Shown: positions 1-13,612 of the stretch, one piece after another | How the letters are laid out: every line of letters starts with the position of its first letter | Numbering within the stretch: position 1 is the stretch's first letter | NCBI RefSeq assembly: GCF_016744175.1 | Contig: NZ_JADGEV010000019.1 | Location: forward strand, 1-64,000 | DNA: 64,000 nt | Direction: 5' to 3' | DNA from: Neptunomonas sp. | GTDB lineage: Bacteria > Pseudomonadota > Gammaproteobacteria > Pseudomonadales > Balneatricaceae | Notes under the pieces: model-generated | What the model was told of the DNA's origin: nothing | The model's input: the letters and a program-made list of their open reading frames with translations, nothing else | The model's database searches: none | Program-made: the position numbers and the translations under genes

Positions 1-34
1 CAAGCATTCATACCACACCTTAATCGAGCCTTTT

Positions 35-1009
35 ATGCCTACACCCACTACCGACTTAATGAAAACCTTTGGCAGCTTATCGCTGGGGAGCCGCTTAAAA
101 AGGCTATCGGATCGTCTAATTCAGGATGTTGTCGAGATTTATCAAACTCAGGGCATTCAGCTTAACCCCACTTTTTTTCCATTGTTTAATTTACTGCATC
201 AACAGGGTGCTCAAGCAGTCACCGAGGCGGCGGAGCAGTTAGGCGTTAGTCATCCAGCGATCAGCAAAATTGCGCGCAACATGCTTAGCGAGGGTTGGAT
301 AAGTAAAACACCCGACCCAAAAGATGAGCGGCGCCAGCTATTAACGCTAACACCACAAAGTGATGCGCTGGTTGCAGAGATCGCTCCTATTTGGCATGAG
401 ATAAAGCACTATTTAGACCATGTCATTGCCGAGCAGCAGCATCCTTTATTAGCCGCACTCGATGATTTCGAACAACGCATCCAACAACAAGGGTTTGTTC
501 AACCCGTGCTCGCCAATTTACAGCATCGCATCAGTGAGCACGATATAGAAATCATTGGTTGGGACGCATCATTAAAAGAACAGTTTTGCCAACTTAACCT
601 GCAATGGCTACAAGAGTTTTTCGATGGAGAACTCACAGATCATGATGAACGCGCCTTATTTACTCCCGAAAGCTACTATCTAGCAAAAGGTGGTTATATC
701 TGGTTTGCACGTTGTCACCAAGAGATTGTCGGTTGTGTCGCTTTAGCAAACCAGAGTAACGGCCTCTTTGAAATATCTAAAATGGGTGTTGGCTCAACTC
801 TGCAGGGGTTCGGTATCGGCCGCAAGTTACTACTCACCGCCTTAAACAAAGCGCGGGAAATGGGTGCCACAGAAGTCTACCTAGAAAGTGCAACAAAGCT
901 GACCCGCGCAATCCGACTCTATCGCAACCTTGGTTTTCACGAAGTTCCTCATCCTAACGGGCAATCGATATACCCTCGGTCAGATATCTACATGACATTA
1001 ACCCTGTGA
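35..1009 (+). CDS. MarR-family regulator fused to a GNAT acetyltransferase
   Basis: A 324-residue two-domain protein. Residues 1-150 or so form a MarR winged helix (recognition-helix region around [16 protein letters not shown], wing around [11 protein letters not shown]). Residues 165-320 are a GNAT fold with the acetyl-CoA loop QGFGIGRK near residue 260. MarR-GNAT fusions are a known family, but the small molecule sensed and the acetyl acceptor are generally unknown. The stop lies 17 bases before azlC, so it is probably the first gene of an operon and may control azlCD and itself; that role is inferred from position. Only 34 bases of upstream sequence are visible, so no promoter call is made. 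Confidence 0.88.
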   Translation: MPTPTTDLMKTFGSLSLGSRLKRLSDRLIQDVVEIYQTQGIQLNPTFFPLFNLLHQQGAQAVTEAAEQLGVSHPAISKIARNMLSEGWISKTPDPKDERRQLLTLTPQSDALVAEIAPIWHEIKHYLDHVIAEQQHPLLAALDDFEQRIQQQGFVQPVLANLQHRISEHDIEIIGWDASLKEQFCQLNLQWLQEFFDGELTDHDERALFTPESYYLAKGGYIWFARCHQEIVGCVALANQSNGLFEISKMGVGSTLQGFGIGRKLLLTALNKAREMGATEVYLESATKLTRAIRLYRNLGFHEVPHPNGQSIYPRSDIYMTLTL

Positions 1010-1025
1010 TGAATGGCAAACAATC

Positions 1026-1790
1026 ATGACACAAACAACAACGCTCCCCTCAACTACAGAGCAACGTCGCCATGAGTTTATTGGCGGCGCAAAAGCGACC
1101 TTTCCTTTAATTGTGGGAGCCATACCGTTCGGGATTATTTTTGGAACATTGGCAGAACCGAGCGGGCTTTCTGTCATGGGCGCCCTTGCTATGTCTATCA
1201 TTGTGTTTGCAGGTGCCAGCCAGTTTATCGTGCTGGGTTTACTCGCTGCAGGCGCTGCGATACCTATCATTATTGCGACAACGTTCGTGGTCAACCTCAG
1301 GCACATTCTATACGCGGCAAATCTTGTGCCTAAAGTACGCCACCTCCCTCAGCGCTGGCGACTATTAATGGCTTTTGGCTTGACCGATGAAACTTTCGCT
1401 GCGGTGAGCAGCCGCTACCTGCAGCAAGAGGATATCCGTACGGCACATTGGTTCTACTTAGGCTCGTTTTGCGCCATGTATGGAAATTGGATTCTGTGTA
1501 CAGCTATAGGCGTTGCGCTAGGAGAGCTCTTTCCTGACATGACCCAATGGGGACTAGATTTTGCAATGTCAGTTACTTTTATTGGCATGGTTGTGCCTTA
1601 CCTTACCAGCAAACCCATGTGGGCCTGCGTTATTGTCGCGGCTGCTATGGCGATTGCAACAGCAGCAATGCCTCACAAACTTGGTCTTTTGCTTGCCGCC
1701 ATTTCGGGGATTTCCGTTGGCTTATCTTGTCATTTGATATTGGCACAACAAAAAATTCAACACTGCAAAAGCAATAAGGAACCCACATGA
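1026..1790 (+). CDS. azlC: AzlC-family branched-chain amino acid exporter, large subunit
   Basis: A 254-residue polytopic membrane protein. The N-terminal region matches the AzlC signature ([20 protein letters not shown]), followed by about five further hydrophobic segments. AzlC works with the small AzlD subunit to export branched-chain amino acids and their analogues (for example 4-azaleucine resistance in Bacillus). It overlaps azlD by 4 bases (ATGA), which indicates translational coupling, and follows the MarR-GNAT gene by 17 bases. The exact substrate is inferred from family only. Confidence 0.9.
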   Translation: MTQTTTLPSTTEQRRHEFIGGAKATFPLIVGAIPFGIIFGTLAEPSGLSVMGALAMSIIVFAGASQFIVLGLLAAGAAIPIIIATTFVVNLRHILYAANLVPKVRHLPQRWRLLMAFGLTDETFAAVSSRYLQQEDIRTAHWFYLGSFCAMYGNWILCTAIGVALGELFPDMTQWGLDFAMSVTFIGMVVPYLTSKPMWACVIVAAAMAIATAAMPHKLGLLLAAISGISVGLSCHLILAQQKIQHCKSNKEPT

Positions 1791-2107
1791 ATGAAGCACT
1801 TTTAATTCTAGGTATGTTCATTGTGACGTTTAGCGTACGTTATGTACTTTTTGCAGTTGCAGGACGCGTACATTTTCCCGCGTGGCTAAGCACAGGGCTT
1901 GGGTTTGTTCCACCTGCGGTATTAACAGCTATTATTGTACCGGCAGTGTTGATACCACAAGGGCAGCTATGGGTAAGCCCTAGCAACCCGTGGTTACTGG
2001 CGTCATTGGTAGCTATCATCACCGCATTTATTCGCAAAGACCTGCTAACAACTATTGTAATAGGGATGCTTGCCTTTAGCTTTTTTCGATTCGGTTTAGG
2101 ATTTTAA
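1787..2107 (+). CDS. azlD: AzlD-family branched-chain amino acid exporter, small subunit
   Basis: A 106-residue protein with about four transmembrane helices, the usual AzlD size. It starts inside the azlC stop codon (ATGA overlap), so the two subunits are probably made in a fixed ratio. With AzlC it forms a two-component exporter of branched-chain amino acids. It ends the operon; a 222-base intergenic region separates it from ald. Unlike the liv system at 30.4-35.3 kb, which imports, this pair should act in efflux. Confidence 0.88.
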   Translation: MNEALLILGMFIVTFSVRYVLFAVAGRVHFPAWLSTGLGFVPPAVLTAIIVPAVLIPQGQLWVSPSNPWLLASLVAIITAFIRKDLLTTIVIGMLAFSFFRFGLGF

Positions 2108-2329
2108 CCCAACCTAAAACAAACAAACTACAGCCATAAATTACGCCAATTTTGTGCGCCGCAACAGTTTTAAAAACTACTTCATTTAAAATAACTGGTT
2201 TTTTTTATCGATAATAAACAAATAAACAGTAAGATTATCTTCAAATCAAATGCTAATCTGAATATAGATTTACCAACAATAATAAAGCGGCTGCTTCAGG
2301 TCACTATTTCAGATAATTGGAGATTCAAC

Positions 2330-3445
2330 ATGCTTATCGGCGTCCCTAAAGAAATCAAAAACCATGAATACCGCATTGGCATGACGCCAGCGGGTGTACG
2401 CGAGTTAGTAGCCGCAGGACATCAAGTCATTGTGCAGCGTGATGGCGGAACAGCTATTGGCTTGACTAATGAATTATATGAAGCAGCCGGCGCAACTCTC
2501 ATCGATACAGCCAAAGAAATCTTCGCCACAGCTGAGATGATCGTCAAAGTTAAAGAGCCACAGCCAAGCGAATGTAAAATGCTCCGTTCTGGCCAGATCT
2601 TATTCACTTACCTACATCTTGCGCCAGACCCAGAGCAAACAAAACTATTAGTTGAATCTGATGCTGTCGCCATTGCTTACGAAACGGTTACTGATAGCCA
2701 GGGTGGCTTGCCTCTACTTGCGCCAATGAGCGAAGTAGCAGGACGCATGGCAATCCAAGCCGGTGCTCATTCATTAGAAAAAGCGCAAGGCGGACTAGGC
2801 ACGTTACTTGGCGGCGTACCAGGTGTTGCACCTGCAAAAGTTGTTGTGATTGGTGGTGGTGTTGTAGGCATTAACGCTGCACGCATGGCAATGGGCTTAG
2901 GAGCAGACGTTACTATATTGGATCGCTCTCTTCCTCGCCTCAAGCAGTTAGATGAAATATATGGTCCTCAGCTGAAAACGCTTTATTCAAATGTTGAATC
3001 TATTGAAGAAGAAGTTGTTGCAGCAGATCTAGTGGTCGGCGCCGTACTAATACCGGGTGCTGCAGCACCAAAATTAGTAACACGTGAGCATTTGAAAAAA
3101 ATGAAAACCGGTGCAGTAGTAGTAGATGTAGCTATTGACCAAGGCGGTTGCTTTGAAACCTCTCACGCAACGACTCATCAAGAGCCAACCTACACTGTAG
3201 AAGATGTTGTGCATTACTGTGTTGCTAACATGCCAGGCGGCGTAGCACGCACCTCTACTTTTGCCTTAACTAACGCAACACTGCCGTTTGTTCAGGCTCT
3301 CGCTAACAAAGGCTATAAGCAAGCACTAAAAGATGACGCGCATCTGTTAAATGGCTTAAACGTACATCGCGGCGATATTACCTATAAAGCCGTTGCCGAT
3401 GTATTAGGTTATGCATACCAAGCACCTGCAGATGCCGTAAGCTAG
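2330..3445 (+). CDS. ald: Alanine dehydrogenase
   Basis: 371 residues, the normal length for Ald (EC 1.4.1.1), which reversibly deaminates L-alanine to pyruvate and ammonia with NAD. The catalytic set is visible: Arg15, Lys75 ([10 protein letters not shown]) and His96 (TYLHLAPD). The NAD-binding glycine motif [10 protein letters not shown] lies near residue 175. A ribosome-binding site (TTGGAGAT) precedes the ATG. It is monocistronic, with its own upstream region and a strong hairpin terminator shared with the convergent chemoreceptor gene. It would feed alanine into central metabolism. Confidence 0.96.
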   Translation: MLIGVPKEIKNHEYRIGMTPAGVRELVAAGHQVIVQRDGGTAIGLTNELYEAAGATLIDTAKEIFATAEMIVKVKEPQPSECKMLRSGQILFTYLHLAPDPEQTKLLVESDAVAIAYETVTDSQGGLPLLAPMSEVAGRMAIQAGAHSLEKAQGGLGTLLGGVPGVAPAKVVVIGGGVVGINAARMAMGLGADVTILDRSLPRLKQLDEIYGPQLKTLYSNVESIEEEVVAADLVVGAVLIPGAAAPKLVTREHLKKMKTGAVVVDVAIDQGGCFETSHATTHQEPTYTVEDVVHYCVANMPGGVARTSTFALTNATLPFVQALANKGYKQALKDDAHLLNGLNVHRGDITYKAVADVLGYAYQAPADAVS

Positions 3446-3453
3446 ACAAAAAA

Positions 3454-3481
3454 GGCTCGGAAAACTAGCGTTTTCCGAGCC
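3454..3481. terminator. Bidirectional rho-independent terminator
   Basis: A perfect 12-bp stem (GGCTCGGAAAAC / GTTTTCCGAGCC) with a TAGC loop. It has an A-run on the left and TT on the right. It sits between the convergent ald and chemoreceptor genes and can serve both strands. Confidence 0.85.
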
Positions 3482-3505
3482 TTCATTAATACCCTTGCAA
3501 ACACT

Positions 3506-5194
3506 TTAGGCCACCTTAAACTGCTGGATCAATTCACTTAAACTAGCCGACAATACCGCTAAATCTTCATTCGCTTTAGCTACTAACTGTGACCCTTCAT
3601 AAGTTTCTTCACCCACTTGATTAACCGCAGCTATAGCATGGTTAATTTCATCTGCAACCACGTTCTGTTGTTCAGATGCACTCGCTATTTGCATGTTCAT
3701 ATCACTGATTGTTGCCACGGCTTGTGCTATTCCTGAAAGAGTATGTTCAGCATCGCTGGCCATACTAACCGTACTGGTAGCATTTTCAGCGCTCACCTCC
3801 ATCGTCTGCACCGACTCTTTTGCTTGAGTCTGCAAACGCTGAATCATCCCTTGAATCATCGTTGTAGAATCACGAGTTTTACTGGCTAATGTTCTTACTT
3901 CATCCGCTACCACTGCAAAACCACGGCCGTGATCATCTGCACGAGCAGCTTCTATCGCTGCATTTAAGGCAAGTAAGTTAGTTTGGTCAGCAATGCTGGT
4001 AATCACTTCAAGGATGTCACCAACATTTTCAGACTCCTGATTAAGACCAGAAATAGCCTCGCTAGCCTTCGAAATATCGGTTGCTAATAATTCAATACTT
4101 CCATTTACTGAGCGCATCAGATCACCGCCTCGCTTGGCTTCGTCGTCGGCGACCGTTGCTGATACAGCAGCGTCTTGAGTACTATGTGCGACCTCCCTTA
4201 CGGTTGCCGTCATCTCCTCCATTGCCGTAGCCGTCATTGTGAGTTTATCTTTTTGCAACTGCACATTAACTGATGTCTGCTGACTAACCACCGCAACTTC
4301 ATCAACCGCATGCGTCAACTGGGCGGAGGCTGCGCTTATAGAGGAAACCATATTCTTTAGTCGTTCAGCCATGGCATTCATAGCTAATAACAACTGACCT
4401 GTTTCATCGGTTGAGTTAGCCTTTAATGTAACGGTCAAATCCCCTTCAGCAAGACGCTCAGCAGCAGAAACAGCTTCCCGAAGAGGCTTAGTTATTACGC
4501 GGGTAAGAACATTCCCTAATAAGACGCCTATCACAACTGATACAAGACTGATAACTATCATCCCTTGTAATGCCTGCTCTTCATCCTCTATAACAGTTTC
4601 AAGCGCATGCGCTGTCATTTTCTCAACACCCATTAATAAACTTTCCAGATGATGATTAAGTGACTCTTGTGCTTTTTCAACTGCATGCAACTCAGCAGCG
4701 GCACTATCTGCGGCTACTCCAGACTCTACGCTTTTAAAAAGGTGATCAACTTTTTCTTCATACTTATGGTGCTCTTTTTCTATCGCTATCAATGCAGACG
4801 ATAGTTTATTGAGTTCTTCACTTTGCTGGGCCGATATAGAGTGCTGCTGAGCTTTGCCAATAATACCCTCTCCAGTAAGTATCTCTTGGGCTATATTATC
4901 TCCTAGTGTGAATATTTCTGACTTTAAAGCATTCACATTACTATCCCCTATACCAATACCTGCACTTCTCATAGCGCGTTCTATTAAGATAGTTTTCTCT
5001 AATTGCTTAATAGTTATATCGCTAATCAACTCAGTTAAAGGCATATCTTCTTCAGAAATGGTCATCATTTCTTGACCAATGTTCCTTACCTTTTCCACAC
5101 CAAACAATGATGTAAAAGTGAGTAACACCATCAGAATCAGAACGAGAATATTGATTTTTTTAGCTATGCTTAAATCCCTTAATACTTGAACCAT
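3506..5194 (-). CDS. Methyl-accepting chemotaxis protein (chemoreceptor 1)
   Basis: 562 residues. TM1 is at about 14-33, a roughly 175-residue periplasmic helical domain of 4HB size follows, TM2 is at about 209-231, then HAMP, then the cytoplasmic signalling domain. The hairpin tip ([16 protein letters not shown]) is near residue 406 and is followed by [15 protein letters not shown]. One small departure is ARADDHGRG where most receptors have ARAGEQGRG. There is no C-terminal CheR/CheB pentapeptide. The ATG is preceded by AAAGGA. It is convergent with ald, and no che genes are nearby. The ligand cannot be told from sequence. Confidence 0.93.
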   Translation of the reverse strand: MVQVLRDLSIAKKINILVLILMVLLTFTSLFGVEKVRNIGQEMMTISEEDMPLTELISDITIKQLEKTILIERAMRSAGIGIGDSNVNALKSEIFTLGDNIAQEILTGEGIIGKAQQHSISAQQSEELNKLSSALIAIEKEHHKYEEKVDHLFKSVESGVAADSAAAELHAVEKAQESLNHHLESLLMGVEKMTAHALETVIEDEEQALQGMIVISLVSVVIGVLLGNVLTRVITKPLREAVSAAERLAEGDLTVTLKANSTDETGQLLLAMNAMAERLKNMVSSISAASAQLTHAVDEVAVVSQQTSVNVQLQKDKLTMTATAMEEMTATVREVAHSTQDAAVSATVADDEAKRGGDLMRSVNGSIELLATDISKASEAISGLNQESENVGDILEVITSIADQTNLLALNAAIEAARADDHGRGFAVVADEVRTLASKTRDSTTMIQGMIQRLQTQAKESVQTMEVSAENATSTVSMASDAEHTLSGIAQAVATISDMNMQIASASEQQNVVADEINHAIAAVNQVGEETYEGSQLVAKANEDLAVLSASLSELIQQFKVA

Positions 5195-5360
5195 ACGATT
5201 ATCCTTTCGTACAAAATCACATCAAAAAATAGATGTTATCGAGTAATTACTGCTTCACAGTGAACTGCCACCACATATCACTCAACCATCGCCATATATT
5301 TAATGATAGTAAAGCTTTTAAAAAACATACCTAAATTCTTACACATTCCTAACACAACGA

Positions 5361-5384
5361 AAAAAGGCCAATTAAGGCCTTTTT
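5361..5384 (-). terminator. Rho-independent terminator of fadBA
   Basis: A stem AAAAAGGCC / GGCCTTTTT with a 6-base loop lies just downstream of the fadA stop on the minus strand. Read on that strand it ends in a T-run. It probably also marks the end of the fadBA transcript before the divergently spaced chemoreceptor region. Confidence 0.8.
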
Positions 5385-5406
5385 CTGATTTACAAAGCAG
5401 AACTCA

Positions 5407-8744
<3,338 letters not shown>

Positions 8745-9216
8745 GGGATGACTCCATACGTCAGGTTATATACTGTTATTTTGTGACTTATGTCGCTTAG
8801 TTTGTTTAGTCTAGCTATTAGTGGCTTTGTTACAATGACAGTTTCAATCAGCATCACTGACCATACAATTCATACCCCTTGTAAGCACCGCCATATAGAG
8901 GGAATAGTCTGCTGCTCCAGTAACAATTTGATTCAAAATATTTTTAGTTATCAAGATATACACTCCTAATAACGCCATTAAACACTCGTAAACCACTCTA
9001 GAAATTGTGGATAACGCACCTTATAAACATGAGTAATCCACTCTTGCTCTTACGCTCTCCTTCCAATGCTAGATTGCACTAAACTTGACCAACATCAAGT
9101 TATGAGTCTCTTTGCATCAAAACATCAAATAGAAACTGTCGTTTTTTAACGACGTCACCTATATTTAGCCAACTTCAGGACTTCGATAACTTTCCAACAC
9201 CCCTTAAGGACACAGT
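8745..9216. other. Intergenic region between fadB and chemoreceptor 2
   Basis: A 472-base AT-rich region without a credible gene. It must hold the divergent promoters of fadBA (minus) and the chemoreceptor (plus). One perfect hairpin (9138-9153) is listed separately. A sequence TTCGATAA at 9182-9189 resembles the -10 element of flagellar sigma-28 promoters (GCCGATAA), but no matching -35 element stands at the right spacing. Confidence 0.5.
9138..9153. promoter_or_regulatory. Inverted repeat upstream of chemoreceptor 2
   Basis: Perfect arms GTCGTT / AACGAC around a TTTT loop, 64 bases upstream of the chemoreceptor start. It could be an operator or a short transcript hairpin. Function is unknown. 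Confidence 0.35.
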
Positions 9217-10827
9217 ATGCATCTGACTCTTAAACACAGATTCTTCGTACTAATTATCTGTACCATTGCTGCATTTGCATCGATGTTTCTCGTCCAAAGT
9301 TGGATGTCATCCTCTAGTGACGCTAGTTGGAATAAACTTCAGCAACAAGCACAAGCAAGGCAAACACTGCTTTTACAAATAAGGCAGCAAGCCGGCTATG
9401 GCGCTTTAATCCACAACTTTAAAAACTATGTACTACGCGGAACACCTAAATATTACACGCGCGTTGTTAAGAACTATGACGCGATTGAAGTACTCATTGC
9501 CCAATATAGATCAGTTCCTGCGCTTAATAAAACAGAAGCAAGCGCATTAGATGATATCGCCATGACGCTAAAAAATTATCGCCAAGCCGCTGACCAAGTA
9601 CAGGGACTATTCGCAGACAAAGCTAGTATCAAAAAAGTCGATAGCACGGTCAAAATATCCGACTCTCCTGCTATTAAGGGGTTCACTACTCTTGAAGAGC
9701 AATACCAACTGATTATCACCAAAACAACCAATGAATTTGAAGCCATTCAAGAAAATAGCACACTGTATATGGTTATTGTGATCTTGCTGGCCTTATGCGG
9801 TGGATTAGTACTTGTTTTCTGGCTAAACCGTTTTATTGCTAGTCGCCTCTCTGAGCTACACCAGGCCATACATGGTCTCGCTACAGGAGATACTCACCTC
9901 AATAAACGCCTAGACGTTAAAGGCAATGATGAGTTTGCAAAGCTAGCCGAAGAACTCAACACCTTCATGAGCCATATGGCAACATTGATAGGTGATATTC
10001 GGGGTGTATCTAACGATTTAGAAGATGGTCTTAACCAAATAAATCACAACGCTCAAGGTAACGCCGCCAGAACTGAACTACAAAAGAATGAAACCGAACA
10101 ATTAGCAACCGCTGTTGAGGAACTCGCAAGTACAGCTCATAGTGTTGCCGACAACACATCCGATGCAGTTACTGCTGTAGAGCATGCGCAAACAGAATTT
10201 ACCCATGGTGTTCAAGCACTTTCAAGTTCAGCCAGTAGTATGCAGGCACTGGCCAATGAAGTTGAGCAAGGCGCAAATGTTATATTCCAACTAAAAAGCC
10301 AATCAGACCAGATCGGTGAAATTATCAGTGTTATTGGCAACATTGCAGAGCAAACTAACCTGCTAGCATTGAATGCAGCCATCGAGGCAGCACGTGCAGG
10401 AGATCAAGGACGCGGGTTTGCTGTTGTTGCTGACGAAGTTCGTACACTGGCCGGTAGAACACAACAAAGCACCATCGAAATACGTAACATGATAGAAGAA
10501 TTACAAACCGGTACAGAAGAAGCGGTTAACGTAATGTCTTCCAGCAAAGAACGCAGCAATGAATCTGTAAACTCAATATCTGAAGCCGAAGAGGCACTTA
10601 AAATCATTGCTAAAGAGATGGACACCATTTCCAGCTTGAACTTACAGATTGCCGAAGCATCATCGCAACAGTCCGCTGTAACGACCGAAACCAGCGCTAA
10701 CATCCAACGTATCTTTAACCTTTCAGAGGAAACATCTGGCGCAGTTAAAGAAAACCAAAGCGCAATTGGATCTCTTGAGAACAAGAGCGAAGCTCTTAAC
10801 AATTTAGTTTCGCGTTTTAACCTTTAA
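9217..10827 (+). CDS. Methyl-accepting chemotaxis protein (chemoreceptor 2)
   Basis: 536 residues. TM1 is at about 7-28, a periplasmic domain of about 155 residues follows, TM2 is at about 185-207, then a HAMP region ([16 protein letters not shown]) and a signalling domain. The hairpin tip [16 protein letters not shown] is near residue 376, followed by [25 protein letters not shown] precedes the ATG. The sensor domain is not one I can assign to a ligand; it contains a short basic stretch ([13 protein letters not shown]). It is monocistronic and convergent with etfBA across a strong palindromic terminator. Confidence 0.93.
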   Translation: MHLTLKHRFFVLIICTIAAFASMFLVQSWMSSSSDASWNKLQQQAQARQTLLLQIRQQAGYGALIHNFKNYVLRGTPKYYTRVVKNYDAIEVLIAQYRSVPALNKTEASALDDIAMTLKNYRQAADQVQGLFADKASIKKVDSTVKISDSPAIKGFTTLEEQYQLIITKTTNEFEAIQENSTLYMVIVILLALCGGLVLVFWLNRFIASRLSELHQAIHGLATGDTHLNKRLDVKGNDEFAKLAEELNTFMSHMATLIGDIRGVSNDLEDGLNQINHNAQGNAARTELQKNETEQLATAVEELASTAHSVADNTSDAVTAVEHAQTEFTHGVQALSSSASSMQALANEVEQGANVIFQLKSQSDQIGEIISVIGNIAEQTNLLALNAAIEAARAGDQGRGFAVVADEVRTLAGRTQQSTIEIRNMIEELQTGTEEAVNVMSSSKERSNESVNSISEAEEALKIIAKEMDTISSLNLQIAEASSQQSAVTTETSANIQRIFNLSEETSGAVKENQSAIGSLENKSEALNNLVSRFNL

Positions 10828-10844
10828 GTACAAATAGCACAAAC

Positions 10845-10872
10845 AAAAAGGGCTGCAATTGCAGCCCTTTTT
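10845..10872. terminator. Perfectly palindromic bidirectional terminator
   Basis: A 28-base perfect palindrome (arms AAAAAGGGCTGCAA and its complement) lies between the convergent chemoreceptor and etfA genes. Flanking A and T runs make it usable in both directions. Confidence 0.88.
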
Positions 10873-10886
10873 CTCAATATAATTGA

Positions 10887-11816
10887 TTACAACGCAGCTT
10901 CTAATTCAGGAACCACATCAAAAAGATCCGCCACTAGGCCGTAATCAGCCACCTGGAAAATAGGCGCTTCTTCATCTTTGTTAATCGCAACAATGATTTT
11001 TGAATCTTTCATGCCGGCCAAATGCTGAATCGCACCGGAAATACCAACAGCAATATAAAGGTCTGGAGCAACCATTTTACCGGTTTGACCAACCTGCATG
11101 TCATTCGGTACAAACCCAGCATCAACAGCAGCACGCGACGCACCAACAGCAGCACCGAGCTTATCTGCAAGCTTATATAGCAACTCAAAGTTCTCGCCAT
11201 TACCCATACCACGGCCACCCGATACAACGATCGAGGCAGACGTCAGTTCAGGGCGGTCAGATTTGGCCAACTCTGCACTCACATAGCGAGTGTTTTCTGA
11301 TGCTATCACTTCACCGATAGCATCAATTGTCGCACTACCACCATCAGCAGAAACAGGGTCAAACGCCGTACCACGTACAGTAGCTACTTTGACAGCATCA
11401 GCAGATTTAACGGTAGCGATAGCATTACCCGCATAAATTGGGCGCTGGAAAGTATCAGCACTAACAACTGCTGAAATATCAGATAGCTGATTAACATCTA
11501 GCAATGCAGCTACACGAGGTAAAATATTTTTACCATCTGATGTAGAAGATGCAAAAATGTGGGTATAACCTTCAGCGATAGACACCATCAGTTTACTGGT
11601 GTTCTCTGCTAAGTGGTTCTCATAAGCTGCATTATCTGCAACACGCACACTGCGTACACCAGCGACTTTCGATGCTTGTTCAGCGACAGCCTGGCAACCA
11701 CTTCCTGCTACCAGAATATCAATGTCTCCACCAACGTTAACCGCAGCTGCAACTGTGTTTAACGTTGCCGGTTTCAGCTCCTGGTTATCATGTTCTGCAA
11801 GAACTAGAATACTCAT
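10887..11816 (-). CDS. etfA: Electron transfer flavoprotein, alpha subunit
   Basis: 309 residues, the normal EtfA length. The C-terminal FAD-binding domain is clear: [15 protein letters not shown], then [20 protein letters not shown] and [17 protein letters not shown]. EtfAB accepts electrons from acyl-CoA dehydrogenases and passes them to ETF:quinone oxidoreductase, whose gene is not in the window. It overlaps etfB by 4 bases (ATGA). Its position beside the acyl-CoA dehydrogenase and ligase cluster fits supply of this carrier to beta-oxidation. Confidence 0.97.
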   Translation of the reverse strand: MSILVLAEHDNQELKPATLNTVAAAVNVGGDIDILVAGSGCQAVAEQASKVAGVRSVRVADNAAYENHLAENTSKLMVSIAEGYTHIFASSTSDGKNILPRVAALLDVNQLSDISAVVSADTFQRPIYAGNAIATVKSADAVKVATVRGTAFDPVSADGGSATIDAIGEVIASENTRYVSAELAKSDRPELTSASIVVSGGRGMGNGENFELLYKLADKLGAAVGASRAAVDAGFVPNDMQVGQTGKMVAPDLYIAVGISGAIQHLAGMKDSKIIVAINKDEEAPIFQVADYGLVADLFDVVPELEAAL

Positions 11817-12565
11817 GATATTACCTTCGCTTCATTCTTAAGTTTATCGACCAGCTCAGCAACAGAGCCCACTATGATTCCCGCTTTACGTTCAGCAGGT
11901 GGTTCAACCGAAACCAATGTAATGTTGCTACCAACAGTCACACCTAAGTCATCTGGTGTTTTAACATCCAGTGGCTTTTTCTTAGCTTTCATGATGTTTG
12001 GCAATGAAGCGTAACGCGGTTCATTCAAACGAAGGTCAGTAGTAACAATCGCTGGTAAATCCAACTCAATCGTCTGTAAACCGCCATCGATTTCACGCTT
12101 AACACTTACCTTATCACCATCAACGACGACTTCAGAAGCAAAGGTTGCCTGTGGACGATCCAGCAAGGCTGCAAGCATCTGCCCAGTTTGGTTGTTATCA
12201 GAGTCAATCGCTTGCTTACCAAGAATAACCAAACCTGGTTGTTCTTCTTCAACGACCTTCGCCATCAATTTAGCAACACTTAGAGAGTCTGGAGCAGCAT
12301 CAGTCTCTACGTGGATACCGCGATCAGCGCCTAGCGCTAGAGCTGTACGAATCTGCTCTTGGCACTGTTTAGCACCCACAGAGATTACAACGATCTCAGT
12401 AGCTACACCTTTTTCTTTAAGACGAACTGCTTCTTCAACTGCAATTTCACAGAACGGGTTCATTGCCATTTTTACATTAGCTAGATCCACATCTGTTTTA
12501 TCCGCTTTAACACGTACTTTGACGTTATAATCAATGACGCGCTTTACAGCGACAAGTATCTTCAT
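11813..12565 (-). CDS. etfB: Electron transfer flavoprotein, beta subunit
   Basis: 250 residues from the ATG at 12565 ([17 protein letters not shown]), the conserved EtfB start. An in-frame extension up to 12652 exists but carries no conserved residues, so it is rejected. The family signature around [13 protein letters not shown] is replaced here by the close form [17 protein letters not shown]. The AMP-binding stretch and the adenosine loop are of normal length. It is first in etfBA and coupled to etfA by a 4-base overlap. An inverted repeat 30 bases upstream may be regulatory. Confidence 0.96.
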   Translation of the reverse strand: MKILVAVKRVIDYNVKVRVKADKTDVDLANVKMAMNPFCEIAVEEAVRLKEKGVATEIVVISVGAKQCQEQIRTALALGADRGIHVETDAAPDSLSVAKLMAKVVEEEQPGLVILGKQAIDSDNNQTGQMLAALLDRPQATFASEVVVDGDKVSVKREIDGGLQTIELDLPAIVTTDLRLNEPRYASLPNIMKAKKKPLDVKTPDDLGVTVGSNITLVSVEPPAERKAGIIVGSVAELVDKLKNEAKVIS

Positions 12566-12594
12566 ACAAGCCTCGCTTTTGTTGTTCTTTTGAT

Positions 12595-12611
12595 GGTCTG
12601 AACGCCAGACC
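12595..12611. promoter_or_regulatory. Inverted repeat in the etfB leader
   Basis: Perfect arms GGTCTG / CAGACC separated by 5 bases, 30 bases upstream of the etfB start codon. It could be an operator or an mRNA hairpin. I did not find the same arms upstream of fadB, fadD or the acyl-CoA dehydrogenase, so a shared fad regulator is not supported. Confidence 0.3.
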
Positions 12612-12840
12612 GTACGTATTAATAACAATAACTCTAAACCGCCAAGCAACAATAACCAAAAAACTTGTTTTACTGACGACTAGAACTATTCTCGCAAAAC
12701 ACCCCATAAATACAAGGGAAATCACCTAGTCTTTTAGCAGTTATTTATATTACCTTAACGTAAACGTAAAGCAAGTTCATATAACTGTCTCTGAAAATAA
12801 CATTAGTGGCAAAGGTGAATCCGATGCACTACCCCGCCGA

Positions 12841-13599
12841 TTAGTTAAATTTTGGTTGGCGTTTTTCAACAAATGCACTGAACGCCTCTTTAGCTTCTGC
12901 TGAAGCTAAACGCTCTACTAATTGCTCAACCTCATCCACCAGCACAGTTTGCAGCAGTGCTTGTTGATGACTTTTCATCATATTTTTACTGAGCTTCACT
13001 GCCTGAGGTGCCATATTTGAAAGCTGCACAGCAGCAGTTTTGGCTTCACTGAACGGGTCATCCACTGCAGTATTGACCAACCCAAGCTCAGCAGCACGAA
13101 TTCCGTTAACACGGTTCCCCAGTACTAGTAACTCAAATGCTAAACGATGCCCCAACTGCTGAGGTAACAATAAACTGGTTCCCCCTTCGGGTACTAAACC
13201 TAAACGAGCAAACGGTAACTGAAAGCGCGCGTCTTTAGTACAATAAACTAAATCGCAATGCAAAAGCATAGAGGTACCAATACCTACAGCATCACCAGCT
13301 ACCGCTGCAATCAAAGGTTTACTAAAGGTCGATATAGTCTGTAAAAACGTAAGGGGTAATGCCGCTTTATCTGGCTGAGAAGCCGCCGCCATGAAATCGA
13401 GAATATCGTTCCCCGATGTAAAGCACCCTTCTGTTCCGGATATCAACACACAACGAATGGCATCACTTCTCTGGGCTAACAGCAGGCCATCAATCAATGA
13501 TTGATACATATCCAGTGTCAGTGCATTTTTTTTATCAGGACGATTTATTTGCAAAACTAACACAGCACCTTCTTGCTGCTGTACAACATGCTTACTCAT
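12841..13599 (-). CDS. Enoyl-CoA hydratase/isomerase (crotonase) family protein
   Basis: 252 residues from the ATG at 13599, chosen because AAGGTGAG stands 7 bases upstream; GTG and TTG starts slightly upstream are less likely. Crotonase features are the first oxyanion-hole block (GCFTSGNDILDFM), the second (AAVAGDAVGIGTSML) and PEGGTSLLLPQQLG. The glutamate in the last block matches one catalytic acid of hydratases; the other position is not clearly conserved. It could therefore be an isomerase or a hydratase for branched or unsaturated chains. It is the last gene of the minus-strand fatty-acid block, 13 bases after the nitronate monooxygenase gene. Confidence 0.88.
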   Translation of the reverse strand: MSKHVVQQQEGAVLVLQINRPDKKNALTLDMYQSLIDGLLLAQRSDAIRCVLISGTEGCFTSGNDILDFMAAASQPDKAALPLTFLQTISTFSKPLIAAVAGDAVGIGTSMLLHCDLVYCTKDARFQLPFARLGLVPEGGTSLLLPQQLGHRLAFELLVLGNRVNGIRAAELGLVNTAVDDPFSEAKTAAVQLSNMAPQAVKLSKNMMKSHQQALLQTVLVDEVEQLVERLASAEAKEAFSAFVEKRQPKFN

Positions 13600-13612
13600 A
13601 CTCAAACTCACC

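Noticed and set aside
8745-8880. FadR- or PsrA-type operator upstream of fadB
   Set aside because: I looked for the known palindromes and found only a non-symmetric TTTG/AAAC-rich stretch.
9182-9189. Sigma-28 flagellar promoter for chemoreceptor 2
   Set aside because: Only the -10-like CGATAA is present; no TAAA -35 element lies at the right spacing. The same holds for a similar element upstream of chemoreceptor 1 at 5236-5243.
12566-12652. N-terminal extension of etfB by 29 residues
   Set aside because: EtfB proteins start with the [10 protein letters not shown] block at 12565; the extension has no conservation and covers the inverted repeat.
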